Positions 10,301 through 20,855 are shown, counted from the first letter of the stretch. The stretch is 64,000 bases of DNA from Gammaproteobacteria bacterium 13_2_20CM_66_19 (GCA_001914695.1 MNCZ01000057.1:1-64000), one strand, 5' to 3'. Notes: generated from the letters alone by a model not told the origin. Numbers and translations are program-made.

Positions 10301-10638
10301 CGCTTACCGTCGGGGAGAACACTGCTCAATTCCGTCTGAGTGGATGGTCAGGCAACCAGTCTGTAACTGGGTTCAAGGTCGCTCCCGTGTTTAAGTTCCT
10401 CGGGGCCCAAGTTTTCCTTGCCACTGGCTTTTTTGAGTACGCGAACTACAAGAACGGCACAGAGTCTGGAGGGGAATTTGGTGCTGATATGGGTATTGGC
10501 ACCCTCTCCCTAGGGCTATCACCCGTGTCAGGCCTTATGCTCGGGCTATCATATTCTACGTTGAAGAGTAATCCCCAAGCGCTCGCTGATGTGACCGCGG
10601 AGTGCAACAGTGGGGACCATATACCTTGTGGTGAGTGA
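4303..10638 (+). CDS. Secreted SpvB-like / FG-GAP / RHS-repeat protein with RHS core and variable C-terminal tip (putative polymorphic toxin)
   Basis: Signal peptide MGRATQGGAALAVACCLTLMVGWPLLASAQS; SpvB-like GSFAVSATGQANYTIPIWTPKGIAGLTPSLSLVYSSGSGDGLFGVGWNVTG; DxNGDGxxD FG-GAP repeats; many YD repeats; core GRFMSPDPVVTQVGNSQSVNPYSYVQNRVLTMTDPTG followed by a ~268-aa tip. RBS aggggggcg before ATG 4303. Confidence 0.9.
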   Translation: MGRATQGGAALAVACCLTLMVGWPLLASAQSTPWDPTAPAPVNQPPASLMGAFAQMAPQVPSGMAVGRTKGSFAVSATGQANYTIPIWTPKGIAGLTPSLSLVYSSGSGDGLFGVGWNVTGFSTIDRCRKTYGQDGLSANVYLTSADLYCLDGNKLRSFAGTTYGADGAQYQAELADFSLVISHGTAGTGPAWFEVHGKNGLIYQYGNTTDSALLATGTTSVLTWALNRITDRFGNHIDVDYTNDTTDQVLRPLTITYTTPPSGASGVQTTPNYQVQFSYVSRSSTVPGGFITGAQFMEPYLAQTITVAAWNGSAYAAAKTYNFTYTTGSTTGRSQLTTIQECSPTQCFPATTVGYQNGTAGWSSAVATSAKSTTLDSALVVDLNGDGVDDIVYQDKTSGHCYYMLGSTSGSFQGPYDLGIAGIPIPIDYNGDGKTDLMLPNSSGNWRVMFFQSAGGAFTYTDTTTPAPTNIGGYVLTGDVDGDGRDDLIYAVSSGSDWTVPDHIYYRLNTGSGFGSQQTLATIGNAGCTICTKLTLVPFGQYTAYNSRMRRPDVNGDGRIDFFVDTERCNTAQGCSSRTFTWNLFVSDASTVAYDPLDILSYGETGLASNLMPPLIGDFNGDGCSDVASNQGGVWVIQYGTCLRSGALYALSAPVNTGVTAYGVYPMALDWDGDGMDDIVEANAQTSGYLGYAKSTGTSLKPWTSTGIAYNNGDPFAYAAVVADTNGDGLYEIVYPVTSTNVVSVLPHKGATVVPDLATSFTDGFAINYSPTYAQLTNSNVYGKGSAAVFPEQDLETPLTVVSSYSASDGIGGTYTVNKFYSGERKNVQRQEFEGFASVRTIDNRDGLYRYAYFRQLFPQTGVVSRQSVYQSNGTTFISDVQNTLASATLDATYKRYFPYISQSVANAYEYSGGLNGTLITQKTTTVAFNGSNGFTYGNPSQITTTTVDKDPTSPWPNQTFTDTLNITPYEVGGTSSTGWCIHFSSQIAEQRTQPSGATLTHTTSYGLNANSECEVDSKTVEPSSSVDKVVTAYQFDSCGNVKWASVTGLNPGGTSMTARTTQLGFGSHCIDPETVTNALSQLSSLGYRYDLGFPTSSTDPNNLTTSWTYNDIGQKTLEQRPDGTQTAFSLTACVSHCGSSTPLEYYVLTQEQDSTTSHATFRQHYDYFDQFDRLIQDQVQTSAGQYADIWASYDSLGRLAKRSSPYLDGSTQYFTTSSYDPLNRLTSTSRPISSTNSTLEYTYFTYQGRTQTVKDPKSYVTTRQSDVIGELGIVMDPDGVSKTSYSYNPFGQLTMIQDPASNQTSRAYDTLGYLLTTSSDPDRGSWTCQFDSLGELINLRDAKTTAPNWTQQLSYDALGRTTQRVETEGTSTWTWGTSASAHEIGQLKQLSGLGDIETNSFDSAGRLSSRSMNFGVTYTVGYSYNTLGKLSVLTYPLAPGQTNPLQVLYGYSNGYLSSLKNYTGNVAGTTFWQLTSGVTNMDPWGHVVDETLGTTSAVRIQSAFDAVTSWFNTRTVGSGGSLNNLQNLAYQWDLNGNLGQRQDLIQNLTEVFGYDNLNRIQNSTLNGVQNLSLAIDATGNITSRTEGGVTYPYTYDPAHKHAVDTVGTGSNQTTYSYDANGNMATRNGLSVNWASYNLPTSIPGSGGVYANFVYGPDRQRKQQSAKYVADGQSGVETTTYVFGLYEYQTTPAQTHNKYFVQVPGGTQIVYDIQSVNGTQTTYITSDHLGSGNLFLSAAGSVQIRESYSAFGYRRSSNWSGPLSSTSSDYTTIASTTRRGYTDAFHEILDNLSLIHMNGRVYDPVIGRFMSPDPVVTQVGNSQSVNPYSYVQNRVLTMTDPTGLVLVNASNKPKDGNIGRIGPMLAYMMAKHPRLRQTVLGEWGTPAKGGTGGGDSYQVVGGNDLNTSDMMGDSFGVQLFGDGLSSQEWQQSLASMNAEVNAELDAVTQAATDQESARIAGEASGLLTAQITAGQRNVSPLDNAGTGVTAAEALFGGTTLTVGENTAQFRLSGWSGNQSVTGFKVAPVFKFLGAQVFLATGFFEYANYKNGTESGGEFGADMGIGTLSLGLSPVSGLMLGLSYSTLKSNPQALADVTAECNSGDHIPCGE

Positions 10639-11051
10639 TGAAACATCGGATTCAGCGGTGGTACGCGTTCGCCATATTTCTGCTGCGGGAGTTGCTTCGC
10701 TCAGATATGGACGCCGGCCTTTCTCAGTGGAAGGCTCGCACGATTATCACGGCATCGGAGTCTTTTTTCGCCCTCGCGGCCATCGACGAGGTGTCTATAG
10801 CTGCCGACTGGCGTGTGTTCTCCACGGGCGCGTTTGTATTCTGCGGGGTAGTGGTATCCACGGTTTTCTACTGGGCGAATGGCCAGGCAGAAGAACGTTT
10901 GCTTCCGCGATTTGAAAGGGATTTCCGCAAGCTGAGCAGGGCACAGCGGATCGCGGGGACGGTCGTAGTTCTATTGCTCGTGGTAGCGTCGGGTTTGGCG
11001 GCGCTCGCGTCGGGCAAGGCTACGCACAACGCGATCATCGGCGCCCGTTAG
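10638..11051 (+). CDS. Small membrane protein, candidate immunity protein for the Rhs tip
   Basis: 137 aa with 2-3 hydrophobic segments; ATG overlaps the Rhs TGA stop (TGATG). GTG 10635 is an alternative start. Confidence 0.6.
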   Translation: MKHRIQRWYAFAIFLLRELLRSDMDAGLSQWKARTIITASESFFALAAIDEVSIAADWRVFSTGAFVFCGVVVSTVFYWANGQAEERLLPRFERDFRKLSRAQRIAGTVVVLLLVVASGLAALASGKATHNAIIGAR

Positions 11052-11113
11052 GGCCTGGTCGAAGCGCCGGCCCCGTGGTGGCATCGGTCTCGTTGTTACC
11101 CGTGGTGGTGCGC

Positions 11114-11262
11114 GATGACGGAGAGGCTGACGCAGAAGCAACAGTTGCGGTGGAGACGTTGGAGGGGGCACGCCTGGCGGGCGTGCCGCTGAGCGACTAT
11201 GCGAAGGCGAAGGGTCTTGCGAGGCGGCCGGTGTACGACGCGATAGAAGCGCAACATGACCT
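11114..11262 (+). pseudogene. Frameshifted remnant of an IS66-type accessory (TnpA-like) gene
   Basis: MTERLTQKQQLRWRRWRG in one frame continues as ARLAGVPLSDYAKAKGLARRPVYDAIEA in another frame. Confidence 0.45.
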
Positions 11263-11265
11263 AGT

Positions 11266-12618
11266 TCAGACACCTTCCAATTTCTGGATGATCTTGTAGC
11301 TTCCATTAGCATCCCAGACGACTTTCTTTTGGTTAAAGCGTTTGGTGGTTAGCTCGGTCAGGACATGAGAATAGGTATTCTCAATTTCCTTTGAGGAGGT
11401 TCCTGCGGCCTGAGCTATCAAATAGATGGCTTCCTCCGCCAGCAGCCTATTCGTAATGTACCAGTGACGGCAGTGGTACAGGTCAAACCAGTCTAGGTCG
11501 ATTTCTTTCAGCCGTACTCGAAGTGCCTTGTACGCGTGATAGAACACGTCACGAATGCTGACTCGGCCATCATTGTATGGACTGAAAACGTAGTCATCGG
11601 GGTCGCGGTGTCTCTGGTACTTAGTACGCCAGAGCACGAGCATTTCATTCGCGACCGTGATCTGTCTTTCCTTGCGAACCTTTGAGGTTTCGGCGCGGAT
11701 CGTCACAAGGCACTCGTCCTTACCTCTGATTTCCACATCCTTGTTCAGCAGTCCGAAGATTTCGCCGCTGCGCATTCCAGCGAGGGTGGCCATGGCCGCT
11801 ACGTGCGCTAAGACCTTTCGGTGATAGTAATCCCGAGCACCCTTGGCCTCTTTTATCCATGCGTATGTCGTGTTAATGAAATCCTTGTAGTTGGCGAATG
11901 TGATTCTGCGTCTTTTCGCACCCTCCTTCTCGACGGAAAAATCCCAGACGGGAATGGATTTCTCAGTGCACAGATGTTCCTTTCTCGCGTACTTGAACAT
12001 CTTGCGAATCACGAGCAACTCATCCCTGACTACATCACGGCGAATCGTCCCCTGCTCACGCCTTTTAGCCACGTCCTCCTGACGCCATTTCAAATAGTCG
12101 TTGAACACTGCGCCATCAATTGTGCTGATTTTCGTGTCCATACCAGCGGGGTACAGGGCAGTCAGGAACGCGCAACCGAGTTTGACTCGATAACCCTGAA
12201 CCGCGAGGGTTCTCGGAGACAGCTGATCTGAGTTCATCAAGGATTCTTGGTATAGCGAGAAACGCCGAACCAGATCGCGTAAGGAAAGTGCCAGAATTCG
12301 CTGACCGCTGTTTACCTTGGTTAGCACGTCGAGCACGACATCGTGTGCGCGGTCGGCGGCTTCTTGACGATTTAACGTCTGAAGGGACTTGCGATAGTGC
12401 CTCCCTTCTTCCTTCAGGTGAATCCTGAGGAACCAGCTACTGTGTTCAATATCCGAGCGCCGGTAGATAGTGGCCTTTGTCCTACCAAACCGGATTACTT
12501 GCTTGTCTTTCTCGGAGCGCCGGGTGCCGTAGTGCTGACGGGCAACATACGGTGCACTCCGGGTCCTCGTCGGTTCTCGCGGTTGATCTTTGGCCTTAGA
12601 AGATACCCGTGGCAACAA
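11266..12618 (-). CDS. Tyrosine recombinase / phage-type integrase
   Basis: 450 aa; catalytic-like motifs LAGMRSGEIFGLLNKDV, LYHCRHWYITNRLL and NTYSHVL; located beside the guaA 3' end. Confidence 0.88.
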   Translation of the reverse strand: MLPRVSSKAKDQPREPTRTRSAPYVARQHYGTRRSEKDKQVIRFGRTKATIYRRSDIEHSSWFLRIHLKEEGRHYRKSLQTLNRQEAADRAHDVVLDVLTKVNSGQRILALSLRDLVRRFSLYQESLMNSDQLSPRTLAVQGYRVKLGCAFLTALYPAGMDTKISTIDGAVFNDYLKWRQEDVAKRREQGTIRRDVVRDELLVIRKMFKYARKEHLCTEKSIPVWDFSVEKEGAKRRRITFANYKDFINTTYAWIKEAKGARDYYHRKVLAHVAAMATLAGMRSGEIFGLLNKDVEIRGKDECLVTIRAETSKVRKERQITVANEMLVLWRTKYQRHRDPDDYVFSPYNDGRVSIRDVFYHAYKALRVRLKEIDLDWFDLYHCRHWYITNRLLAEEAIYLIAQAAGTSSKEIENTYSHVLTELTTKRFNQKKVVWDANGSYKIIQKLEGV

Positions 12619-12695
12619 CCCCTCCCAGACCCGATTGCGGGTATGTCAGCGGGCCACAGAGTACGCTAAGTCATTGATAACGGGAATCTCGCGGG

Positions 12696-12714
12696 TATGT
12701 TTGATGCAAACATA
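12696..12714. promoter_or_regulatory. Inverted repeat TATGTTTG-ATG-CAAACATA in the int-guaA gap
   Basis: Perfect 8-bp arms read directly. Confidence 0.45.
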
Positions 12715-12750
12715 AGTAGTTGTTTCATTTCAAGTTATATGGATTTACAT

Positions 12751-14415
12751 CTACTCCCACTCGATGGTCGCCGGGGGCTTGCCGGAGATGTCGTAGACCA
12801 CGCGCGAGATACCTGGCACCTCGTTCACGATGCGCCGCGAGACGTGGTCGAGAAACTCGTACGGCAGCCGCGCCCAGTGCGCCGTCATGAAATCCACCGT
12901 CTCCACCGCCCGCAGCGCGACCACGTAGTCGTAGCGGCGCCCGTCCCCCATGACGCCCACCGAGCGGACCGGCAGGAAAACCGCGAACGCCTGACTCACG
13001 CGGTCGTAGAGGTCGTGTCGGCGCAGCTCCTCGATGTAGATCGCATCCGCGCGCCGCAGGAGCTCGGCGTACTCCTGGCGCACCTCGCCCAGGATCCTCA
13101 CCGCGAGCCCGGGCCCCGGGAAGGGATGGCGATGAGTGAGCTCGCGCGGCAGCCCGAGCTCGGTGCCGAGGCGACGCACCTCGTCCTTGAACAGCTCGCG
13201 CAGCGGCTCGACGAGCTTGAGGCGCATCCTCTCGGGGAGGCCCCCCACGTTGTGGTGCGACTTGATGACCTGCGCCTTGCCGGTGTGGGCACCGGCCGAC
13301 TCGATGACGTCGGGATAGATCGTGCCCTGGGCGAGGAACTCGACGCCTTTGAGACTACGCGCCTGCTCGTCGAAGACCTCGACGAAGGTCCGGCCGACCG
13401 CCTTGCGCTTGGCCTCGGGGTCGGTGATGCCGGCGAGGGCGCCGAGAAAGCGTGCCTGCGCGTCGACGCGGATGACTTGCGCGCCGAGGTGCTGCGCGAA
13501 GACGCCCATCACCGACTCGGCTTCGCCGAGGCGCAGCAGGCCGTGGTCGACGAATACGCAGGTGAGCTGCTCCCCGATCGCGCGGTGCAGGAGCGCGGCG
13601 ACCACGGAGGAGTCGACTCCGCCCGAGAGCCCGAGCAGCACCTTGCCGCCACCGACCTGCGCGCGGAGGCGTGCGAGGGCATCCTCGATGATGTTGCCGA
13701 CGCTCCAGAGCGCATCGGCGCCGCAGATCTCGCGCACGAAGCGCTCGAGGAGCTTAGTTCCCTGGGTGGTGTGCGTAACCTCGGGATGGAACTGTACGCC
13801 GTAGAAGCGGCGGCGCTCGTCGCTCATGGCCGCTAAGGGGATGGCGCCGGTCGCCGCGGTCGCACTGAACCCCGGTGGCAGCGCGTCGACCCGATCGCCG
13901 TGGCTCATCCACACATCGAGCACCGCCCGTCCGGCCGGATTGCGGCGGTCGGCGAGTTCATCGAGGAGGCGCGAGGCGCCGGTGACGGTCACTTCCGCGT
14001 AACCGAACTCGCGCGCGGTCCCGGGCGCGACCCGCCCGCCGAGCTGCTGCGCCATGGTCTGCATGCCGTAGCAGATGCCGAGCACCGGCACGCCGAGCTC
14101 GTAGACCGCCGCGGGCGCCCCGGGCGCGCTGGCGGTCGTCACCGTCTCCGGGCCGCCGGAGAGGATCACGCCGCGCGCCCCGAAGGCGCGCACCTCGGCG
14201 TCGCTCATGTCCCAGGGGTGGATCTCGCAGTACACGCCGAGCTCGCGCACGCGGCGGGCGATGAGCTGGGTGTACTGCGCACCGAAATCGAGGATCAGGA
14301 TCCGGTGCGCGTGAATGTCGCGCTGCGCGGCCGTGCCGGCGGCGCTGCCGGCGGGCGTCGCGCTGCCCCCCGCGGCAGAAGGAGCGGTGGCGGCCGGTCG
14401 TGGAACGCTGGCCAT
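12751..14415 (-). CDS. guaA: GMP synthase (glutamine-hydrolysing)
   Basis: GATase (GICYGMQ) and PP-loop ([13 protein letters not shown]) motifs; C-terminus [18 protein letters not shown]. Confidence 0.97.
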   Translation of the reverse strand: MASVPRPAATAPSAAGGSATPAGSAAGTAAQRDIHAHRILILDFGAQYTQLIARRVRELGVYCEIHPWDMSDAEVRAFGARGVILSGGPETVTTASAPGAPAAVYELGVPVLGICYGMQTMAQQLGGRVAPGTAREFGYAEVTVTGASRLLDELADRRNPAGRAVLDVWMSHGDRVDALPPGFSATAATGAIPLAAMSDERRRFYGVQFHPEVTHTTQGTKLLERFVREICGADALWSVGNIIEDALARLRAQVGGGKVLLGLSGGVDSSVVAALLHRAIGEQLTCVFVDHGLLRLGEAESVMGVFAQHLGAQVIRVDAQARFLGALAGITDPEAKRKAVGRTFVEVFDEQARSLKGVEFLAQGTIYPDVIESAGAHTGKAQVIKSHHNVGGLPERMRLKLVEPLRELFKDEVRRLGTELGLPRELTHRHPFPGPGLAVRILGEVRQEYAELLRRADAIYIEELRRHDLYDRVSQAFAVFLPVRSVGVMGDGRRYDYVVALRAVETVDFMTAHWARLPYEFLDHVSRRIVNEVPGISRVVYDISGKPPATIEWE

Positions 14416-14423
14416 AGGGCTCT

Positions 14424-15896
<1,473 letters not shown>

Positions 15897-16043
15897 TTAT
15901 AGGCGGCGGAACCGGGGCGGTAAACCTCGTGCCATGGATTTTGCCCGGCCCGCTGATCGGCGAGCGCCGGCACGGTGGCCGCTGCGAGCGCGCCCATCGG
16001 TATCGTCAGCGAGCGGCAGTCGGAACGCGCAAGTCAGCAGTCT

Positions 16044-16688
16044 TCAGAGTGTCCAGGTCGCTCCGATCGAGGCGAGTCCGGGAGTGCCTCCGGCCACGTT
16101 GAATCGCTCGTACTCGGCCCGCAATCCGAACGAGCCGGCTCTGAACTGTGCGCCCACGCCTGCGACATAGGTCGTATTCGTGCGGCTGAAGCCGAAGGTC
16201 TGGGGTGGCCCGAAGGCGCAGTTGTCGATCCCGCAATACGTCGCATGGACGGTGCCCTGCATTCGAGCGAGCCCCGCCTTCGCGTACGCCTCCACCAGGG
16301 GGATCGGCAGGAACAGGAGGCCCGTAGCAGTTGCCCCCTTCATCGAGACATCCGCCGTCCCGAAGCCCGGGCTCGCGAGGGAGTAGCCGGTCGGGTGGCC
16401 AAAGTCGAGGTACGACAGCTCGACGCTGACGATGGGAAGCGGCCGAATCCCGGTGATGAGCTTGAAGGCAGAGTGGTTCTGGCTGAAATCGCGAAAGGAC
16501 TGGGACGCTCCAATCGTGAAACTCGAGGTGCCGGCCTCGACTCGAGCCTCACCGATCGCGCCGCCCACGTAGAAACCCAGGGGGTCGGCTGCAGAACCCT
16601 CCGGCACTGCCACGAGCGCAAGCGCGACTGCCGCAAGGAGCCTCGCCAGGCTGTGCCGACCGAAGCAGCGTGATTGGGGTTGGCGCAT
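16044..16688 (-). CDS. Outer membrane beta-barrel family protein
   Basis: Signal peptide MRQPQSRCFGRHSLARLLAAVALALVAVPEGSAA, GFYVGGAIGEA start, terminal aromatic-poor beta-barrel pattern ...LASIGATWTL. Confidence 0.75.
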   Translation of the reverse strand: MRQPQSRCFGRHSLARLLAAVALALVAVPEGSAADPLGFYVGGAIGEARVEAGTSSFTIGASQSFRDFSQNHSAFKLITGIRPLPIVSVELSYLDFGHPTGYSLASPGFGTADVSMKGATATGLLFLPIPLVEAYAKAGLARMQGTVHATYCGIDNCAFGPPQTFGFSRTNTTYVAGVGAQFRAGSFGLRAEYERFNVAGGTPGLASIGATWTL

Positions 16689-16774
16689 GACATACCTCCA
16701 TGGCGTACGGTCACCGTAGGCGCTCCTGTAACGGCGGCGGGACAAGCTCGTTGACCGAAGGCTGCGGCCGAAAC

Positions 16775-18421
16775 TCAATTCGCCCCGTGATGCTGCGCTT
16801 CGCGAGCCGCGCGGAACGGGCTGTCGCTGTACCAGGCAGGCCAGTCGCTCCCGTCCGCGAGCTCGCGGCCCGTGACATACAACAGCTCCAGTTGCTGGCG
16901 GATGCCGGCCAGGTTCCAACTCGCTTCGTAGACATCGGCCGGCTTGTGATAGCGGTCGCGGACATAGGCCTGTCGCTGGGCGAGTCCCCAGCCGGGAGGC
17001 TGGCCCACGTAGTCAGTGCCGCCGTCGATACTGAGCGCCGGCACGCCGGCCTTGGCGAACTCGAAATGGTCGGCGCGATAGTAGTAGCCCTTCTCGGGCT
17101 CCGCGTCCGGCAGGATCTTCAATCCCTGCCGCTGAGCGGCCTGCTTGAGCGCGTCGTCGAGGGTGGACATGAACTGGCCGCGCACCGTCATGTCACGGGT
17201 CTCGCCGTACACGTTCATCACGTCCATGTTCAGATCCGCGACCGTGTCAGAGAGCGGGAACAGCGGGTGGCTGGCGTAGTAGGCAGCGCCCAGGAGGCCC
17301 TGCTCCTCCGCCGTCGTGGCGATGAACAGCACACTGCGCGCCGGCGCCGGCCTGGCCGCGGCGTACACCATCGCCAGCTCCAGCAAGCCCGCGATGCCGG
17401 ACGCATTATCGATGGCGCCGTGGAAGATCTGCGGCTTGCCATCGGGCCCCGGCCTGGTGCCGAAGTGGTCCCAGTGCGCGCTGTACACCACCACCTGCTC
17501 GGGATGGCGCGAGCCCTTCACGAGCGCGGCCACGTTGTGGCTGACGATGGGCCGCACCTCGTTGTGCAGGGTCAGACTCGCGGTGAGCTTCAGGGCAACG
17601 GGTTTGAAGCCACGCCGCGCCGCCGCACGCGCGAGCTCATCGAGGCTGAGACCGGCGGTGGCAAAGAGCTTCCCGGCGGCCTCGTGGCTCAGCCAGCCTT
17701 GAGTCAACGGATGGTAGGCATCACCCGGAGGCAGCTCCTCCCGCGGTCCGGTATTGCTGTTTTGCACCACCTCCCAGGGATAACCCGCGGGCCCAGTCTC
17801 ATGCACGATGAGCACACCAGCTGCGCCCCGGCGCGCGGCCTCCTCGTATTTGTAAGTCCAGCGGCCGTAGTAGGTCATGGCCTTGCCGTGAAAGAGCTTC
17901 GGGTCACCGGTGGCATAACCCGGATCATTCACCAGTACCACCACCGTCTTGCCCTTCGCGTCGAGACCGGCGTAGTCGTTCCACTGGTATTCGGGCGCGA
18001 CGATGCCGTAGCCGGCGAACACCAGGGGACTCCCGGCGAGCGCCACGGTCGTCTGCGGGCGCGGCGTACTCACGATGAGGTCTCGGCCGAAGCTGAGAGT
18101 GAGCGGCGTGGCGCCGCTGACCGTGAGCGCTGCGTCGGTGTTGGCGGTGATCTGCACCAGCGGCACTTCCTGCAGGAAGCTGCCGTGGTTGGCCGGCAGA
18201 AGGCCGTAGCGCTTGAACTGGGAGGCGATGTATTCAGTCGTGAGCTTCTCGCCCGCACTGGCCGGCGCCCGGCCGCCGAACTCATCCGAGGACAAAGTCC
18301 GGATGGTGGTGCGGATATTGGCCTCGTCGAAGCGCGCGGGCCCGGGTGCCTGTGCCGCCGCGGCGCACGATAACACGGACGCGCACGACACCAGGGTCGT
18401 GAGAAAAACGGCGTTTCGCAT
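16775..18421 (-). CDS. M28 family metallopeptidase
   Basis: VVVYSAHWDHFG, GAIDNASGIAGLLELA, TAEEQGLLGA motifs; signal peptide. Confidence 0.9.
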   Translation of the reverse strand: MRNAVFLTTLVSCASVLSCAAAAQAPGPARFDEANIRTTIRTLSSDEFGGRAPASAGEKLTTEYIASQFKRYGLLPANHGSFLQEVPLVQITANTDAALTVSGATPLTLSFGRDLIVSTPRPQTTVALAGSPLVFAGYGIVAPEYQWNDYAGLDAKGKTVVVLVNDPGYATGDPKLFHGKAMTYYGRWTYKYEEAARRGAAGVLIVHETGPAGYPWEVVQNSNTGPREELPPGDAYHPLTQGWLSHEAAGKLFATAGLSLDELARAAARRGFKPVALKLTASLTLHNEVRPIVSHNVAALVKGSRHPEQVVVYSAHWDHFGTRPGPDGKPQIFHGAIDNASGIAGLLELAMVYAAARPAPARSVLFIATTAEEQGLLGAAYYASHPLFPLSDTVADLNMDVMNVYGETRDMTVRGQFMSTLDDALKQAAQRQGLKILPDAEPEKGYYYRADHFEFAKAGVPALSIDGGTDYVGQPPGWGLAQRQAYVRDRYHKPADVYEASWNLAGIRQQLELLYVTGRELADGSDWPAWYSDSPFRAAREAQHHGAN

Positions 18422-18565
18422 GGCAATGTCCCGGTTACGAGTGGAGTTTACGCGCACGCATGATCGCGCCGTCTTTCGGGTGCCACAATCGATGCCGCTC
18501 TTCCGATGACTCGACCGCCAGTTTCACACCCACTACTCTAGTGTGCCTCATGTCCCCGAATCGCC

Positions 18566-19942
18566 ATGGCGCCGAGTCCTGACAGAAGCGCTGGAGCCCC
18601 GCCGGCGCGCGAGGTCTACAGCGTCACGCGCGTGAACCGCGAGGTGCGCGCGCTCCTCGAGCGGGGGCTCCCGGTGCTGTGGGTGGAGGGCGAGCTCACG
18701 AACTTCTCGCAACCCGCATCCGGGCACTGGTACTTCACGCTCAAGGACCGGGAAGCGCAGCTGCGCTGCGCCATGTTCCGGATGAGGAACGCGCTCGTGG
18801 GCTTCACACCGAGCGCCGGCGCTCAGGTCCTGGTGCGCGGCCGCGTCAGCGTGTACGAGGCGCGCGGTGAGTATCAGCTCATCGTCGAGCATCTGGAGGA
18901 GGCCGGTGTCGGTGCGCTGCGACGCGAGTTCGAGCGGCTCAAGGCCAAGCTCGCGGCCGAGGGTCTGTTCGCGCTCGAGCGCAAGCGCGGTCTGCCGCGT
19001 TTCCCGCGACGCATCGGCGTGATCACCTCACCCTCCGGGGCGGCGCTGCGCGACATCCTGCACATCCTCGCGCGGCGCTTCCCGCCGGCCCCGGTCCTCA
19101 TCTATCCGGCGGCGGTGCAGGGCGCGGCGGCGGCGCCGGCGCTGGTCGCGGCGCTCGAGATCGCATCCGGGCGCGCCGAGGTCGACGTGCTCATCCTCGC
19201 CCGCGGCGGCGGCTCGCTCGAGGATCTCTGGGCCTACAACGACGAGCGCGTGGCGCGCGCCATCTACGCGAGCCGGCTGCCGATCGTGTCCGGAGTCGGG
19301 CACGAGATCGACTTCACCATCGCGGATTTCGTGGCCGATGCGCGCGCGCCGACGCCCTCGGCGGCCGCGGAGCTCGTGGCGCCGGATGGCGCGGCGTGCC
19401 TCCAGTTCCTCGCGCGCAGCGCCGAGCGCCTCGCCGCCGCCATGCGCCGCGAGCTGCGCGCGAGCGGCGCGCGCTTCGAGGCCACCGAGCGGCGGCTCAA
19501 GCTCGCGCACCCGGGAGTGCGCCTGCAGCAGCAGATGCAGCGTCTCGATGATCTCGCGCAGCGACTCGCCGCGCTGGTACATGCCGCCGTGGGCCGTGAC
19601 CGGCTGCGACTCGCGCAGAGCCTGGAGCGGCTCGTGCGTCGCTCGCCCGAGCACCTCGCGCGCGAGCATCGCCTCCGGCACCAGGGAGTGCACTCGAGGC
19701 TCCTGCACGCGATGCGCGAGTGCGTATCGCGCGCCGCGCACCGCCTGGCGCTCGCGCAGCGCGCGCTGAATGCCGTGAGTCCGCTTGCCACGCTGACGCG
19801 CGGCTTCGCGATCGTGACGCGGGGTGCGGACGGCAGCTTGCTCACGAACGCCGCGACGGTCGCCGTCGGCGAGGAGATCGAGGCGCGCCTCGCCCACGGG
19901 CGCCTCAATGCGCGCGTCACGGGCCGCAGCGGGGAGAGCTAG
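18566..19942 (+). CDS. xseA: Exodeoxyribonuclease VII large subunit
   Basis: [73 protein letters not shown]. Confidence 0.97.
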   Translation: MAPSPDRSAGAPPAREVYSVTRVNREVRALLERGLPVLWVEGELTNFSQPASGHWYFTLKDREAQLRCAMFRMRNALVGFTPSAGAQVLVRGRVSVYEARGEYQLIVEHLEEAGVGALRREFERLKAKLAAEGLFALERKRGLPRFPRRIGVITSPSGAALRDILHILARRFPPAPVLIYPAAVQGAAAAPALVAALEIASGRAEVDVLILARGGGSLEDLWAYNDERVARAIYASRLPIVSGVGHEIDFTIADFVADARAPTPSAAAELVAPDGAACLQFLARSAERLAAAMRRELRASGARFEATERRLKLAHPGVRLQQQMQRLDDLAQRLAALVHAAVGRDRLRLAQSLERLVRRSPEHLAREHRLRHQGVHSRLLHAMRECVSRAAHRLALAQRALNAVSPLATLTRGFAIVTRGADGSLLTNAATVAVGEEIEARLAHGRLNARVTGRSGES

Positions 19943-19943
19943 C

Positions 19944-20855
19944 GTGGCTTCGAGCACTCTGTCGGGGCGGGCCAGGCGATGCCGGCTCGGCTGCGCGGCG
20001 CTCCTCGCCGCCGCTCTGGCGGCGAGTCTCGTTGCGCGTGCGCAGGCGCCGGCGGCGCCGCTCCTGCCTCAGGAAGAGCCGGTTCCCGGCGGCGTCGCAC
20101 TCGTGAGTCTCGATGCGTCCGTGGCGAGTGCACCGCAGGTGAGCTTCCAGGACCATCGGGTGCTGGTCCTGCGGAGGGACGACAAGTGGCTCGCCGTGGT
20201 CGGCATTCCGCTGTCGCAGACGCCCGGCCGTGCGGAGCTCCAGGTTCACGCCGCCGCCGCGGGCGACACCCTGGTGGGCTTCGACGTCGCCGACAAGCAG
20301 TACAGTGTGCAGCGGCTCTCGGTGGCTCCGCGTCAGGTCAACCTGTCGGCGAAGGACCTGGCGCGCGTCGAGCGCGAGCGGCCGCGCATCCTGAGAGCCG
20401 TCGGCGCCTTCTCCGAGGGCTCGCCTGCCTCGTTCCAGCTGCTGCAGCCGGTGCCCGGGATCCGCTCGAGCTCCTTTGGCTCGCGCCGGATATTCAACGA
20501 CGAGCCGCGCAAACCTCACGCCGGCATGGACATCGCGGCGCCGTCCGGCACGCCGGTGCGGGCGGCCGCCGAGGGACGCGTCATCGACACCGGCCGTTAC
20601 TTCTTCAACGGCAACACCGTATTCCTCGATCACGGCGCTGGCCTCGTCACCATGTACTGCCACCTGAGCGCGATCGGCGTGCAGCGCGGCGCGCAGGTGC
20701 ACGCCGGGGACGTCATCGGCAAGGTCGGCTCGACGGGACGTGCCACGGGTCCCCATCTGCACTTCGGCGTGGCGCTGAACGCGACCTTCGTCGATCCAGC
20801 GCTGTTTCTCCCGCCCCCCGAGCCGCGCGCCGACGAGTCGCATGATCGCTCCTGA
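19944..20855 (+). CDS. M23 family metallopeptidase
   Basis: [23 protein letters not shown]...[20 protein letters not shown]...[12 protein letters not shown] start just after the xseA stop. Confidence 0.92.
   Translation: MASSTLSGRARRCRLGCAALLAAALAASLVARAQAPAAPLLPQEEPVPGGVALVSLDASVASAPQVSFQDHRVLVLRRDDKWLAVVGIPLSQTPGRAELQVHAAAAGDTLVGFDVADKQYSVQRLSVAPRQVNLSAKDLARVERERPRILRAVGAFSEGSPASFQLLQPVPGIRSSSFGSRRIFNDEPRKPHAGMDIAAPSGTPVRAAAEGRVIDTGRYFFNGNTVFLDHGAGLVTMYCHLSAIGVQRGAQVHAGDVIGKVGSTGRATGPHLHFGVALNATFVDPALFLPPPEPRADESHDRS

Noticed and set aside
12697-13836. 379-aa + strand ORF opposite guaA (and similar long ORFs opposite guaB, purL, mprF, ettA, xseA, ribD)
   Set aside because: High-GC antisense shadow ORFs; sequences are Arg/Ala/Glu/His-rich with no family motifs, while the opposite strand encodes well-known enzymes.
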